A stretch of DNA of 64,000 nt from Larkinella rosea (GTDB lineage Bacteria; Bacteroidota; Bacteroidia; Cytophagales; Spirosomataceae), in the NCBI RefSeq assembly GCF_003858635.1, contig NZ_RQJO01000010.1:372001-436000 (forward strand), written 5' to 3'. The first letter of the stretch is position 1; the number at the start of each line of letters is the position of its first letter. The translations under genes and the position numbers were made by a program. The notes under the pieces are model-generated. The model was not told where the DNA came from. It ran no database searches and worked only from the letters and a program-made list of their open reading frames with translations. Below are positions 40,634 to 49,432 of this stretch, piece by piece.

Positions 40634-43576
40634 ATGAAGACCTTCTTATCTCTATTTGGTTGGCTGTTTCTGGTCAATCTGGTAACTGCCCAAAAACCGG
40701 GTGCGGTTCCGGAATGGAAAACGGCGACCAGCAATGGATACGCCTACCGTTACGTGGCGAATGATCCGATGAAGGCCCGGTTTTATACGCTCAAAAACGG
40801 GTTGACGGTCATTCTGAGTGTCAATAAAAAAGAGCCGCGGATTTTCTCGTTTATGCCGACGCGCGCGGGCTCCAATACCGATCCACGCTCCAATACCGGT
40901 CTGGCACATTACCTCGAACACATGCTTTTCAAGGGCACCGACAAATACGGCAGCCTGGACTGGGCGAAGGAAAAACCGCTTCTCGACCAGATCGATGCCC
41001 TGTATGAGCGGTATAATAAAACGACCGATACGGTTCAGCGGAAGGCCATTTACCGGGAAATCGATCAAAAATCGGGGGAAGCGGCCCAATTTGCGATTGC
41101 CAATGAATACGATAAAATGATCGCCAGCATGGGCGGGCAAAACTCCAACGCGTTTACGAGTTATGAGGTGACGTGTTACCTGGAAGACATTCCCGCCAAC
41201 GCCCTCGATCGCTACCTGACACTCCAGGCCGAACGGTTCCGCCAGCCAGTTTTGCGCATTTTTCATACGGAACTGGAAGCGGTTTACGAAGAAAAAAACC
41301 GGAGCCTCGACAACGATCCCTGGAAGGTAGAAGAAGTGCTGATGGCGGCTTTGTTTCCGGTGCATAACTATGGTCAGCAAACCACGATTGGGACCGTTGA
41401 ACACCTGAAAAATCCGTCACTGGTCGAAATCCGCAATTACTTTTCCCGGTACTACGTGCCCAACAACATGGCGATCATTTTGGCGGGCGACCTGAATCCG
41501 GACGAAGTCATCAAGAAAATTGATCAGAAATTCAGTTTCTGGCAACCAAAAGAAGTTCAGTTATACAAACCCGCTCCCGAAGCCCCGCTGACGCAGATCC
41601 AAACCCGCGAAGTATTTGGCCCGACGCCCGATAACGTTCGGATTGGATACCGAATTCCCGGTGCGCTCGACGTCAAATCGTCGCTGCTGGCGACGCTGGC
41701 CGACGAAATTATGTCGAATTCAGCGGCCGGTTTGATCGACCTGAACCTGAACAAGCAGCAGAAAATACTGGGGGGTGGCTCGACGCTCGAAAAACTGAAA
41801 GATTATTCGGTCTGGTCGCTCTCGGGGCGTCCCAAAAAAGGCCAGTCGCTCGAAGAAGTCAAAGACCTGCTGATTGGTCAGGTGGAAAAGTTGAAACGCG
41901 GAGAGTTTGACGAAAAAATCCTGCGGGCCATCATCAATAACTACAAACTCAACGCCATTCGCGCGCTGGAAAACAACTACAGCCGGGTGACTCCGTTGCT
42001 GGATGCGTTCGTCAACGACAAAGGTGAAAGCTGGGTCAGCTACACCCGGCGGCTGAACGACATGAGTAAAATCACCAAAAAAGAAGTCGTCGATTTTGCC
42101 AATCAGTGGTTTAAAGATAATTATGTGATTGTTTACAAACGCAAAGGCGAGGACAAGAGCATTCAGAAAGTAGACAAACCGACCATTACGCCCGTTGCTA
42201 CCAACACCGACAAGCAGTCGCCTTTTCTACAAACCGTCAACGACATACCGATGGCCCCGGTCAAACCGGTCTGGCTTGATTACAAGAAGGATGTAAAACG
42301 CGGGAAAGCCGGAATTACGGATGTTTTGTATGCCGCCAACGTTGAAAACCAGATTTTCCGACTGGGCTACCGGCTGAAAATGGGCACTTACCACAGTAAA
42401 CTGCTGGGCCTGGCGACGCAATACCTGTCGTTTTTGAGTACGGATAAACTGAGCGCCGAACAGGTCAGCACCGAGTTTTATAACCTGGCCTGCAGCTATT
42501 CGATTCAGGCCAATACCGATTATACGACGATCCGGCTGAGCGGTTTACAGGAAAACTTTGCGCCTGCCGTGAAACTTCTCGAAACCCTGATTCGTTCCTG
42601 TAAGCCCGACGAAAAAGCCCTGGAAGAACTCAAGGGGCGGATTCTGAAACAGCGTGCCGACACCAAATTGAGTAAGCAATCGATCATGCAGGGCCTAATG
42701 CAATACGCAGAATATGGCCCGAAAAACCCCTTCAACAACCAGTTGACCAACGACGAACTCCAACAGGTAACGGCTGCGGATCTGGTGGCGTTTATCCACG
42801 GTTTGATCGAACTGCCGCATTCGATCATCTATTATGGCCCGGAACCGCTGGCGGTTTTCGAGAAACAGATTGTAACCTTACACAAACTCCCGACCGCTTT
42901 TGCCGCCGTTCCAAAAATTCAGGTCTTCAAACAGGTATCGCAACCGGAAAACCAGGTGCTGTTTGCGGACTACGACATGGTGCAGTCCGAGATTTCGTGG
43001 GTGCGCAATACGACCGTGTTCGATCCGGCGCAGACGCCCATCGTTGAGTTTTACAACAACTATTTCGGGGGCGGTATGGCTTCGGTGGTTTTTCAGACGC
43101 TCCGCGAATCGAAAGCACTGGCGTATTCAACGTATGCCTATTACAATACCCCCACCAAAAAAGACCATCAATATACACTCATTGGTTACATTGGCAGCCA
43201 GGCCGACAAACTCCCCGAAGCCGTTGCCGGAATGAATGAACTTCTGAATGCACTGCCGGAATCGCCCGTGGCGCTGGAAGCCGCCAAAAAGGGGATGAAA
43301 AAAGGCTACGAAACGGAGCGAATTTTGCAGGATGCCGTCATTTACAATTACCTGTCCGCCGAAGAAAAAGGGCTTGATTATGACGAACGCCAGAAAATTT
43401 ACGACTCACTGGACCAACTTAGCTACACCGACCTGAAGAAGTTCAGCGACGAATATTTAGCGAATAAACCGTATACCTATTGCATTGTAGCCTCCGAAAA
43501 ACGCGTCAATCCCGCCGATTTGAACAAATACGGAAAAGTAACCAAACTTTCGCTGGAGGAAATCTTTGGATATTAA
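40634..43576 (+). CDS. M16 family zinc metallopeptidase (two-domain, pitrilysin-like)
   Basis: 980 residues with a signal peptide (MKTFLSLFGWLFLVNLVTAQ). The inverted zinc motif HxxEH is at residues 92-96 (HYLEH), with the third ligand expected in the helix NEYDKMIASMGG ~75 residues later. A second, inactive M16 half follows (~560-980; LACSYSIQANTDYTTIRLSGL, RESKALAYSTYAYYNTP). M16 enzymes enclose and degrade peptides under about 50 residues; with the signal peptide, the periplasm is the likely site. It is downstream of a peptide importer. A strong hairpin separates it from the convergent SUI1 gene. Confidence 0.93.
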   Translation: MKTFLSLFGWLFLVNLVTAQKPGAVPEWKTATSNGYAYRYVANDPMKARFYTLKNGLTVILSVNKKEPRIFSFMPTRAGSNTDPRSNTGLAHYLEHMLFKGTDKYGSLDWAKEKPLLDQIDALYERYNKTTDTVQRKAIYREIDQKSGEAAQFAIANEYDKMIASMGGQNSNAFTSYEVTCYLEDIPANALDRYLTLQAERFRQPVLRIFHTELEAVYEEKNRSLDNDPWKVEEVLMAALFPVHNYGQQTTIGTVEHLKNPSLVEIRNYFSRYYVPNNMAIILAGDLNPDEVIKKIDQKFSFWQPKEVQLYKPAPEAPLTQIQTREVFGPTPDNVRIGYRIPGALDVKSSLLATLADEIMSNSAAGLIDLNLNKQQKILGGGSTLEKLKDYSVWSLSGRPKKGQSLEEVKDLLIGQVEKLKRGEFDEKILRAIINNYKLNAIRALENNYSRVTPLLDAFVNDKGESWVSYTRRLNDMSKITKKEVVDFANQWFKDNYVIVYKRKGEDKSIQKVDKPTITPVATNTDKQSPFLQTVNDIPMAPVKPVWLDYKKDVKRGKAGITDVLYAANVENQIFRLGYRLKMGTYHSKLLGLATQYLSFLSTDKLSAEQVSTEFYNLACSYSIQANTDYTTIRLSGLQENFAPAVKLLETLIRSCKPDEKALEELKGRILKQRADTKLSKQSIMQGLMQYAEYGPKNPFNNQLTNDELQQVTAADLVAFIHGLIELPHSIIYYGPEPLAVFEKQIVTLHKLPTAFAAVPKIQVFKQVSQPENQVLFADYDMVQSEISWVRNTTVFDPAQTPIVEFYNNYFGGGMASVVFQTLRESKALAYSTYAYYNTPTKKDHQYTLIGYIGSQADKLPEAVAGMNELLNALPESPVALEAAKKGMKKGYETERILQDAVIYNYLSAEEKGLDYDERQKIYDSLDQLSYTDLKKFSDEYLANKPYTYCIVASEKRVNPADLNKYGKVTKLSLEEIFGY

Positions 43577-43582
43577 AGGAGG

Positions 43583-43656
43583 GAAGAGTTATGAGTGAAG
43601 AGTTGGCTGACGCACGCTGTAAAATGCGTCAGCCAACTCTTCCCTCATAACTCTTA
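43583..43656. repeat. Inverted-repeat element acting as bidirectional terminator (GCTGAC-core family)
   Basis: 32-bp arms (43583-43614 and 43625-43656), complementary over nearly all their length, with a ten-base loop. The inner stem is GTTGGCTGACGCA/TGCGTCAGCCAAC and the outer arm is made of GAAGAGTT/ATGAGT words. It sits exactly between two convergent stops, so it probably terminates both. Confidence 0.75.
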
Positions 43657-43665
43657 ATTCTTGAC

Positions 43666-44013
43666 TCACCCGCCCGCTTTCTTCGCCTTATACCCTTTTC
43701 CCGTCAGCCACGCCAGGACTTTGTCGCGGTGGTCGCCCTGAATCAGGATTTCGCCGTCTTTGGCGGAACCGCCGGAGCCGCAGGCGGTTTTTAATTGTTT
43801 GGCAACTTCGGTTAAATCCGCATCGGTACCGATAAAATCCCGGACGGCGGTAACGACTTTGCCCCCACCCTTGCGGTCGAGCCAGATTTTTAGGTTTTGC
43901 TGTTCGGGTTTCAATGTTTCGGCTTCGGATGATTCGGACTGATAGGCATAATTCGGATCGGTGGAATACACGATTCCGAAGCGGGCTTTATCGGTGGTGT
44001 TTTTCTTGCTCAT
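43666..44013 (-). CDS. SUI1/eIF1-like translation factor (YciH family)
   Basis: 115 residues from the ATG at 44013. The C-terminal ~75 residues are a SUI1 domain: [49 protein letters not shown], the two basic/glycine-rich segments typical of eIF1/YciH. The N-terminal ~40 residues are polar and probably disordered. YciH proteins influence start-codon fidelity on the 30S subunit, best studied in E. coli. It lies 46 bases downstream of the lipid kinase gene, in the same direction. Confidence 0.92.
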   Translation of the reverse strand: MSKKNTTDKARFGIVYSTDPNYAYQSESSEAETLKPEQQNLKIWLDRKGGGKVVTAVRDFIGTDADLTEVAKQLKTACGSGGSAKDGEILIQGDHRDKVLAWLTGKGYKAKKAGG

Positions 44014-44059
44014 GGTTCTGGTCAAAATTCTCTACGTAATTCATTAACAAAAACCGCTC

Positions 44060-44935
44060 CTACCGAATCACCAGTAAACTCGACGGCAACACCTGCACCG
44101 TTGCGGTGTCGGTGTCCAGCAAAACCGGCTCGCCGTCGACGTGAATCAGCATCGGTTCTGTTCCTTTAACGACAACGGAGCGGGCGGTTCGGACGGTCAG
44201 GTAATTCGACTGGTCGAGCGTTTTGTTAAAGAGCCGCCACGCCAGCATCGTAACCGCACTGGCCGGAAACGGTTTCAGGTAGCAAACATCCAGCAAACCG
44301 TCGGACACATTCGCTTTAGGTGCAATCCAGGCGTTGTTCCCAAACTGCCCGGCATTGGCAACCGTCAGCGAAAACAGTTGGTGGCTTTGCTGATCAATCT
44401 CATACGTTGCCGGTTTATACGTCCAGAAAGCCTGATAAGCCGTTCGGATGTACGTCGGCAAACCCCGAACCGGCTGGCGGGCAAACGCATGGGCGACGTG
44501 TGCATCGAAACCGATACCGGTCGTACAGAAAAAAGGATGTTCGTTGATTCGTCCGGAATCGATCACCACCGGCCGACCGTCAACGGCCTGCTCGATGGCT
44601 TTTTTGGGATTGAGCGATAAACCCAGGTGCCGCGCCAACCCGTTTCCCGAGCCTACCGGCACAATTCCCAAAGCCGTCGGGGAATTCAATAGCGCCCGGG
44701 CGGTTTCGTTGACCGAGCCGTCGCCCCCGATAATCACGACTCTTCGAATGCCTTTCTGCATGGCTTCGGCGGCCAGTTCCGTCGCGTGCCCGGCGTGCTC
44801 CGTAAAAACCGCTTCGGGCGTAAAACCGGCGCCAACGGCTTTTTTCAGCAAAAAGTCAATCCAGTTCTGTTTATCCTGCCTGGTAGCCGTTCCCGACAAC
44901 GGATTGACGATTGCCAGCAAAGTTGGTTGTGCCAC
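44060..44935 (-). CDS. Diacylglycerol/lipid kinase family protein (YegS/DgkB-like)
   Basis: 291 residues starting with GTG at 44935 (GTG GCA CAA CCA). The catalytic domain motifs are NPLSGTATR (nucleotide loop), IIGGDGSVNETA (the GGDG signature) and VPVGSGNGLARHLG. These enzymes phosphorylate diacylglycerol or related lipids at the inner membrane. The GTG start lies two bases after the stop of a 37-residue membrane ORF (44938-45051), suggesting translational coupling. The YciH-like gene follows. Confidence 0.92.
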   Translation of the reverse strand: MAQPTLLAIVNPLSGTATRQDKQNWIDFLLKKAVGAGFTPEAVFTEHAGHATELAAEAMQKGIRRVVIIGGDGSVNETARALLNSPTALGIVPVGSGNGLARHLGLSLNPKKAIEQAVDGRPVVIDSGRINEHPFFCTTGIGFDAHVAHAFARQPVRGLPTYIRTAYQAFWTYKPATYEIDQQSHQLFSLTVANAGQFGNNAWIAPKANVSDGLLDVCYLKPFPASAVTMLAWRLFNKTLDQSNYLTVRTARSVVVKGTEPMLIHVDGEPVLLDTDTATVQVLPSSLLVIR

Positions 44936-44937
44936 AG

Positions 44938-45051
44938 TCAGGAAAAGAAAATGAACAGAAACAGAATGAACAAAATGATAAAAACATAGTACCAGCCATC
45001 CGAAAAGATGTAGGGCTTGTATTCCTGGTAAAATTTGCGGATTTTATTCAT
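44938..45051 (-). CDS. 37-residue single-pass membrane protein
   Basis: A short ORF from an ATG at 45051 to a TGA ending at 44938, reading MNKIRKFYQEYKPYIFSDG and then WYYVFIILFILFLFIFFS. The basic N-terminus followed by a ~18-residue hydrophobic helix at the very C-terminus is a plausible tail-anchored or single-pass small protein. It ends two bases before the GTG start of the lipid kinase gene, an arrangement that would couple their translation. The start lies 41 bases from the divergent NTF2-like gene. I do not know a named family. The gene is below usual annotation cut-offs. Confidence 0.6.
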   Translation of the reverse strand: MNKIRKFYQEYKPYIFSDGWYYVFIILFILFLFIFFS

Positions 45052-45092
45052 TAGTATTGGGGGAATTAAACGCCATCAAAGTACGGTATAAA

Positions 45093-45524
45093 ATGAAAAA
45101 ACTAGGTAGCCTGTTTCTCTTTTTGTTCGTGATCATTGAATCGCAGGCCCAGACAGCGGCCGACCGCAAGGCCATTCTCGCTATTCTGGATCGCCAAACC
45201 GCCGACTGGAATGCCGGCAACACCACGGCTTTTATGAACGGCTACTGGCAGTCGGATTCGCTGACGTTTATTGGCAAAGTCGGCGTGACGTACGGGTATG
45301 AAGCGACCCTGAGCAATTACAAACGGCGGTATCCCGACCGGGCTTCGATGGGAACGTTGAAGTTTACGATTCTAAAACTGGAATTTCAGGCCCCGACGGT
45401 GGCGTATGTGATCGGGAAATTTCACCTGACGCGCCCCAAAGTCGGCGATGCGGAAGGATATTTTACCTTACTTTGGCGTAAAATGAACGGGAAATGGGTC
45501 ATCATCAGTGATCATTCCAGCTAA
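45093..45524 (+). CDS. Secreted NTF2-like (DUF4440/SnoaL-type) protein
   Basis: 143 residues from the ATG at 45093, which gives a signal peptide (MKKLGSLFLFLFVIIESQAQ). The mature domain is an NTF2-like cone: RKAILAILDRQTADWNAGNTTAFMNGYWQSDSLTFIG, then SNYKRRYPD, and the closing strand YFTLLWRKMNGKWVIISDHSS. NTF2-like proteins bind small hydrophobic ligands or act as isomerases; no catalytic set can be assigned. Co-directional with the MaoC gene 15 bases downstream, so probably one operon. Confidence 0.82.
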   Translation: MKKLGSLFLFLFVIIESQAQTAADRKAILAILDRQTADWNAGNTTAFMNGYWQSDSLTFIGKVGVTYGYEATLSNYKRRYPDRASMGTLKFTILKLEFQAPTVAYVIGKFHLTRPKVGDAEGYFTLLWRKMNGKWVIISDHSS

Positions 45525-45539
45525 TCTGCCAGTGATTTT

Positions 45540-45947
45540 ATGACAACTTTTGAGTTAAACGCCGTTTACCGGCATACGTTTCGATTTTCCCAGGCCGACG
45601 TGGAAGCGTTTGCCCGCGTTACCGGCGACAATAATCCGCTGCACCTCGATCCGGTTTTTGCCGCCCAGACGCCTTTCAAACGACCCATTATCCACGGAAT
45701 GCTGGGTGCCAGTGTTTTTACCAAAGTGCTGGGCACGGAGTTTCCGGGGTTCGGTTCGGTCTATCTGAAGCAAACGCTCGAGTTTCTCCGGCCGATGTTC
45801 GTAGATACCGATTACGAAGCGATTTTTACGGTAATTTCGGCCAATCCGGATAAACACACGTTTGAAGTTTCAGCCGACCTCAAAGACCTCCAAACCGGGA
45901 AACTGACGACGCGGGGAGTGGCAACGCTGATGTACAAAAAAGGATAA
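45540..45947 (+). CDS. MaoC family (R)-specific enoyl-CoA hydratase-like protein
   Basis: 135 residues with a hot-dog fold. The hydratase-2 motif is seen as ARVTGDNNPLHLDPVFAAQTPFKRPIIHGML, with the catalytic Asp and His in DNNPLHLD, and IIHGML supplying the dimer helix. It would hydrate trans-2-enoyl-CoA to (R)-3-hydroxyacyl-CoA in the cytoplasm. It follows the NTF2-like gene by 15 bases. A terminator hairpin lies 34 bases downstream. Confidence 0.9.
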   Translation: MTTFELNAVYRHTFRFSQADVEAFARVTGDNNPLHLDPVFAAQTPFKRPIIHGMLGASVFTKVLGTEFPGFGSVYLKQTLEFLRPMFVDTDYEAIFTVISANPDKHTFEVSADLKDLQTGKLTTRGVATLMYKKG

Positions 45948-45981
45948 ATCTGCGATCGAAAAATCGGTTTCCCAGTAACCA

Positions 45982-46012
45982 AACAAGCCCGACGAAATTC
46001 GCCGGGCTTGTT
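45982..46012. terminator. Bidirectional terminator hairpin
   Basis: AACAAGCCCG (45982-45991) pairs perfectly with CGGGCTTGTT (46003-46012), with an inner CGAA/TTCG. It lies between the convergent MaoC and histone H1-like genes. Confidence 0.85.
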
Positions 46013-46033
46013 CGATAAAGAGTAACTTGTTGT

Positions 46034-46213
46034 TTACTCCTTGGCATTTTTCTGACCTTGAACTTCAGAACGAATCTCCTGAGCCAGCGTCTTCAGATCC
46101 TGCATGCCTTTACGTACTCGCGTACCTGCTGCCTGGTTGCCTTTTTCGTAAAATTTCTCGAAATCGCTTTCCAGAGAGGTGACCAAATTTTTTATTTCAT
46201 CGAAGCGTGCCAT
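46034..46213 (-). CDS. Histone H1-like DNA-binding protein (Hc1 type)
   Basis: 59 residues from the ATG at 46213 (MARFDEIKNLVTSLESDFEKF); the 16-codon extension upstream is not conserved in the family. The central KFYEKGNQAAGTRVRKGMQDLKTLAQEIRSEVQ is the hallmark of the short Bacteroidota histone H1-like (Hc1 N-terminal) proteins. The lysine-rich tail seen in chlamydial Hc1 is absent, which is normal for this group. It is probably a nucleoid protein or an abundant regulatory factor. It is separated from the spt gene by 154 bases containing AT-rich sequence. Confidence 0.88.
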   Translation of the reverse strand: MARFDEIKNLVTSLESDFEKFYEKGNQAAGTRVRKGMQDLKTLAQEIRSEVQGQKNAKE

Positions 46214-46367
46214 AACAGAAGTATGGGGTTTAAGTTGTGAAAAATGCCCTAAAACGCTCAAAAACCGCGTTTTTGACGAAATATACGCAAACTATTATTC
46301 CACGCAAGAAATCGGCAAAAAAAAACGTTGGAAAAGTCCAAATAAAGCACGTTTCCTTACTAAACGG

Positions 46368-47678
46368 TTACTCTGCGGCTGTTTTTGCCACTTCTGAGGG
46401 CAATAAAGCGTCTTCAATCACCACCTGGTGGGCATTTTCACGATAATAGCCCGAATTCAGTTTTTCAGACACGGCACTGAAGGCATTCAGGGTATATTCC
46501 ACGTCTTCGAGCGAATGGGCCGCCGTGGGTATAATCCGCAGCATGATGACACCTTTCGGCACTACCGGATAAACGACAATCGAACAGAAAACGCCCATGT
46601 TTTCGCGCAGATCGCGAACCAGAACACCCGCTTCCGAAACCCCACCTTCGCTTTGCAGAAAAACCGGAGTTACGGGGGAAGTCGTGTCGCCAATGTTCAA
46701 ACCGCGCGCCCGCAAACCGTTCTGCATGGCCCGCACGTTCTCCCACAGTTTTTCGCGCAACTCGGGATGGTTTTTGATGAGTTCAAGTCGCTTCATTCCG
46801 CCCACAACGTAAGGCATTGGCAGGGCTTTCGCGTACGTTTGTGAACGCATATTGTATTTCAGGTACATAATGATGTCATGGTCACCGGCAATGAAGGCGC
46901 CAATGGCCGCCATCGACTTGGCAAACGTTGAGAAGTACAGATCGATGCCGTCCTGACACCCCTGCAACTCACCAACACCGGCTCCCGTTGCGCCCATCGT
47001 TCCAAAACCGTGCGCATCATCGACCAGCAATTTAAAATCATATTTTTCCTTCAGCGCCACGATGTCTTTCAGATTGCCGACTTTCCCCGACATGCCGAAC
47101 ACGCCTTCGGTAATCACCAGAATTCCACCGCCCTTTTCGGCCGCTTTTTTGGTAGCCCGCTGTAAATTTTTCTCCAGACTATCTATGTCATTGTGGTTGA
47201 ACTTGTAGTATTCGCCCATCTTGGCTTTGTGTAACCGAATACCGTCGATCAGACACGCATGACACTCGGCGTCGTACACAATCACATCGCGGTAATCGAC
47301 CACGGCTTCGATGGCCGACATCACGCCCTGATAGCCGTAATTGAGCAGAAACGAATCCTGTTTACCGACAAATTCGGCCAGTTGTTTTTCTAATTCTTCG
47401 TGAAGATCCGAATTTCCCGACATCATCCGGGCACCCATCGGATACGCCAATCCCCATTCGGTTGCGGCTTCCGCATCGGCTTTCCGAACTTCCGGGTGAT
47501 TGGCCAGTCCCAAATAATTATTCAAACTCCAATTGAGCATTTCTTTGCCCCGAAACCTCATGTGCGGACCTAATTCGCCTTCCAGCTTCGGAAATGCAAA
47601 ATAATGGTGCGCGTTAAACTCCCGCGAGGACGAACCGATGGGCCCGAGGTTGGTGCGTAATTTCTCAAATAAATCCAC
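46368..47678 (-). CDS. spt: Serine palmitoyltransferase-like alpha-oxoamine synthase
   Basis: 436 residues of the fold-type I PLP alpha-oxoamine synthase family. PLP residues: the stacking His in ECHACLIDG (~H140), the DDAHGFGTMG motif (D220 region) and the Schiff-base lysine in FSTFAKSMAAIGAF (~K254). The N-terminal NWSLNNYLGLANHPEV and YPMGARMMSGNSDLH are typical of the Bacteroidota SPT/sphingolipid group rather than KBL or BioF. It would condense serine with palmitoyl-CoA to 3-ketosphinganine, the first step of sphingolipid synthesis. Glycine C-acetyltransferase activity cannot be fully excluded. Monocistronic; divergent from accC. Confidence 0.85.
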   Translation of the reverse strand: MDLFEKLRTNLGPIGSSSREFNAHHYFAFPKLEGELGPHMRFRGKEMLNWSLNNYLGLANHPEVRKADAEAATEWGLAYPMGARMMSGNSDLHEELEKQLAEFVGKQDSFLLNYGYQGVMSAIEAVVDYRDVIVYDAECHACLIDGIRLHKAKMGEYYKFNHNDIDSLEKNLQRATKKAAEKGGGILVITEGVFGMSGKVGNLKDIVALKEKYDFKLLVDDAHGFGTMGATGAGVGELQGCQDGIDLYFSTFAKSMAAIGAFIAGDHDIIMYLKYNMRSQTYAKALPMPYVVGGMKRLELIKNHPELREKLWENVRAMQNGLRARGLNIGDTTSPVTPVFLQSEGGVSEAGVLVRDLRENMGVFCSIVVYPVVPKGVIMLRIIPTAAHSLEDVEYTLNAFSAVSEKLNSGYYRENAHQVVIEDALLPSEVAKTAAE

Positions 47679-47815
47679 TTTATTGCGCTATTTACCGGTT
47701 TATAATGAGTTTATTAACCACATAAGTACAAAAGTAAATTAAAATCCGCCAACCGCCAAGCAGGGTTCGGTTTTAGAAATAACCGCCGGAAATTAGGAGC
47801 GGGCAATGAGAAGTA

Positions 47816-47823
47816 TATTTTTG
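47816..47823 (+). promoter_or_regulatory. Candidate -7 box for accC
   Basis: TATTTTTG fits TAnnTTTG, 80 bases before the accC ATG, in the 224-base divergent spt-accC region. No clear -33 element; the rest of the region shows nothing else. Confidence 0.35.
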
Positions 47824-47902
47824 TGAATGCATTCCTTTTCCGTCTTAAGTCGCCGGGTTGCCCGATTTATGCCGAAAAAGAACGACTCATGTCTCCCAAT
47901 CC

Positions 47903-49402
47903 ATGACTAAAATTCAGAAACTTCTCGTTGCCAATCGGGGTGAAATTGCCCTGCGAATCATGCGGACGGCCCGCGAAATGGGCATTCCGACCGTCGCCAT
48001 ATATAGCGAAGCCGATCGGCAATCCCTCCACGTCCGGTATGCCGACGAAGCGGTTTGCGTGGGCCCGCCCCCCTCCTCGGAGTCGTACCTAAAAATCGAT
48101 GCCATTATCGAAGCCTGTCAAAAAACCGGAGCAAACGCCATCCATCCGGGTTACGGTTTTTTGTCGGAGAACGCCAATTTTGCGCGGGCAGTCCGGAACG
48201 CCGGCTTGATCTTTGTCGGCCCGTCGCCGGAATCGATCGAAATCATGGGCAGCAAGCTGGCCGCCAAAGCGGCCGTGGCATCGTACAACATTCCGATGGT
48301 GCCCGGCACGCCCGAAGCCATTACGGACCGCGAGGAAGCCAAGAAAACGTCGGCCCAAATTGGCTACCCGATTCTGATCAAAGCCAGCGCGGGCGGGGGT
48401 GGGAAAGGCATGCGGATTGTGGAACAGGAAGCCGATTTTGATGAAGGCATGAACCGGGCGGTGAGTGAAGCAACCTCGGCTTTCGGCGACGGCTCGGTTT
48501 TTATTGAGAAATACGTTACCTCGCCCCGACACGTGGAAATCCAGGTGTTGGGCGACCAGCACGGCAATATCATCCATTTGTTCGAGCGCGAATGTTCCGT
48601 TCAGCGCCGACACCAGAAAGTGGTGGAAGAAGCCCCGTCGTCGGTGCTAACGCCGGAAATTCGGTCCGAAATGGGGCGTTGTGCGGTCGAAGTGGCGCGG
48701 GCCTGCGGGTATTACGGTGCCGGAACGGTGGAGTTCATCGTCGACGATCAACTGAATTTTTATTTCCTGGAAATGAACACCCGGCTTCAGGTCGAACACC
48801 CGGTAACGGAGCAGATTACGGGCATCGATCTGGTCAAACAGATGATTTATATTGCGGAAGGAAAACCGCTGGAGATTAAACAGGAAGATCTGAAAATCAA
48901 CGGTCACGCCATCGAAATCCGCGTCTACGCCGAAGATCCCGCCAACAACTTTTTGCCCGACGTCGGTACGCTGGAGACCTATGTTCGGCCCCAGGGCAAC
49001 GGGATTCGGGTCGATGACGGTTTTGAGCAGGGCATGGCGATTCCGATTTATTACGACCCAATGATCGCCAAACTGGTTGCTACCGGTGCCACCCGCGCCG
49101 AAGCCATTGAAAAAATGATCCGGGCCATCGACGAATACCGGATCACGGGTGTTCAGACGACGCTGCCTTTTTGCCGGTTTGTGATGCAGCACGAGGCTTT
49201 CCGTTCCGGTCAGTTCGACACGCACTTTGTCAACCATTATTTTACGCCCGACCAACTGAGTCCGGAGACGTCGGCGGAGGAAACGCAATTGGCGGGCGTT
49301 CTGGCGGCCTGGTTATTTCAGAATAGCCAGCCCAAACCGGAAACCGGTGGAGTTGTTTCCGCACAACGAAGCAGCAAGTGGAAAGAACGACGGTTCCGGT
49401 AG
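47903..49402 (+). CDS. accC: Acetyl-CoA carboxylase, biotin carboxylase subunit
   Basis: 499 residues from the ATG at 47903 (MTKIQKLLVANRGEIALRIMR), the usual biotin carboxylase N-terminus; the frame reaches 15 codons further upstream without similarity. ATP-grasp motifs: HPGYGFLSEN, KASAGGGGKGMR (ATP glycine loop), the metal-binding EMNTRLQVEHPVTE, and the C-terminal RVYAEDPANNFLPD. It carboxylates the biotin of BCCP for malonyl-CoA synthesis in the cytoplasm. At ~50 residues longer than E. coli AccC, it has a polar C-terminal extension. No accB is adjacent, so it could instead serve another acyl-CoA carboxylase. Confidence 0.9.
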   Translation: MTKIQKLLVANRGEIALRIMRTAREMGIPTVAIYSEADRQSLHVRYADEAVCVGPPPSSESYLKIDAIIEACQKTGANAIHPGYGFLSENANFARAVRNAGLIFVGPSPESIEIMGSKLAAKAAVASYNIPMVPGTPEAITDREEAKKTSAQIGYPILIKASAGGGGKGMRIVEQEADFDEGMNRAVSEATSAFGDGSVFIEKYVTSPRHVEIQVLGDQHGNIIHLFERECSVQRRHQKVVEEAPSSVLTPEIRSEMGRCAVEVARACGYYGAGTVEFIVDDQLNFYFLEMNTRLQVEHPVTEQITGIDLVKQMIYIAEGKPLEIKQEDLKINGHAIEIRVYAEDPANNFLPDVGTLETYVRPQGNGIRVDDGFEQGMAIPIYYDPMIAKLVATGATRAEAIEKMIRAIDEYRITGVQTTLPFCRFVMQHEAFRSGQFDTHFVNHYFTPDQLSPETSAEETQLAGVLAAWLFQNSQPKPETGGVVSAQRSSKWKERRFR

Positions 49403-49432
49403 CCGCTGCGGTTCCAGACAAAGAGCTCTACG

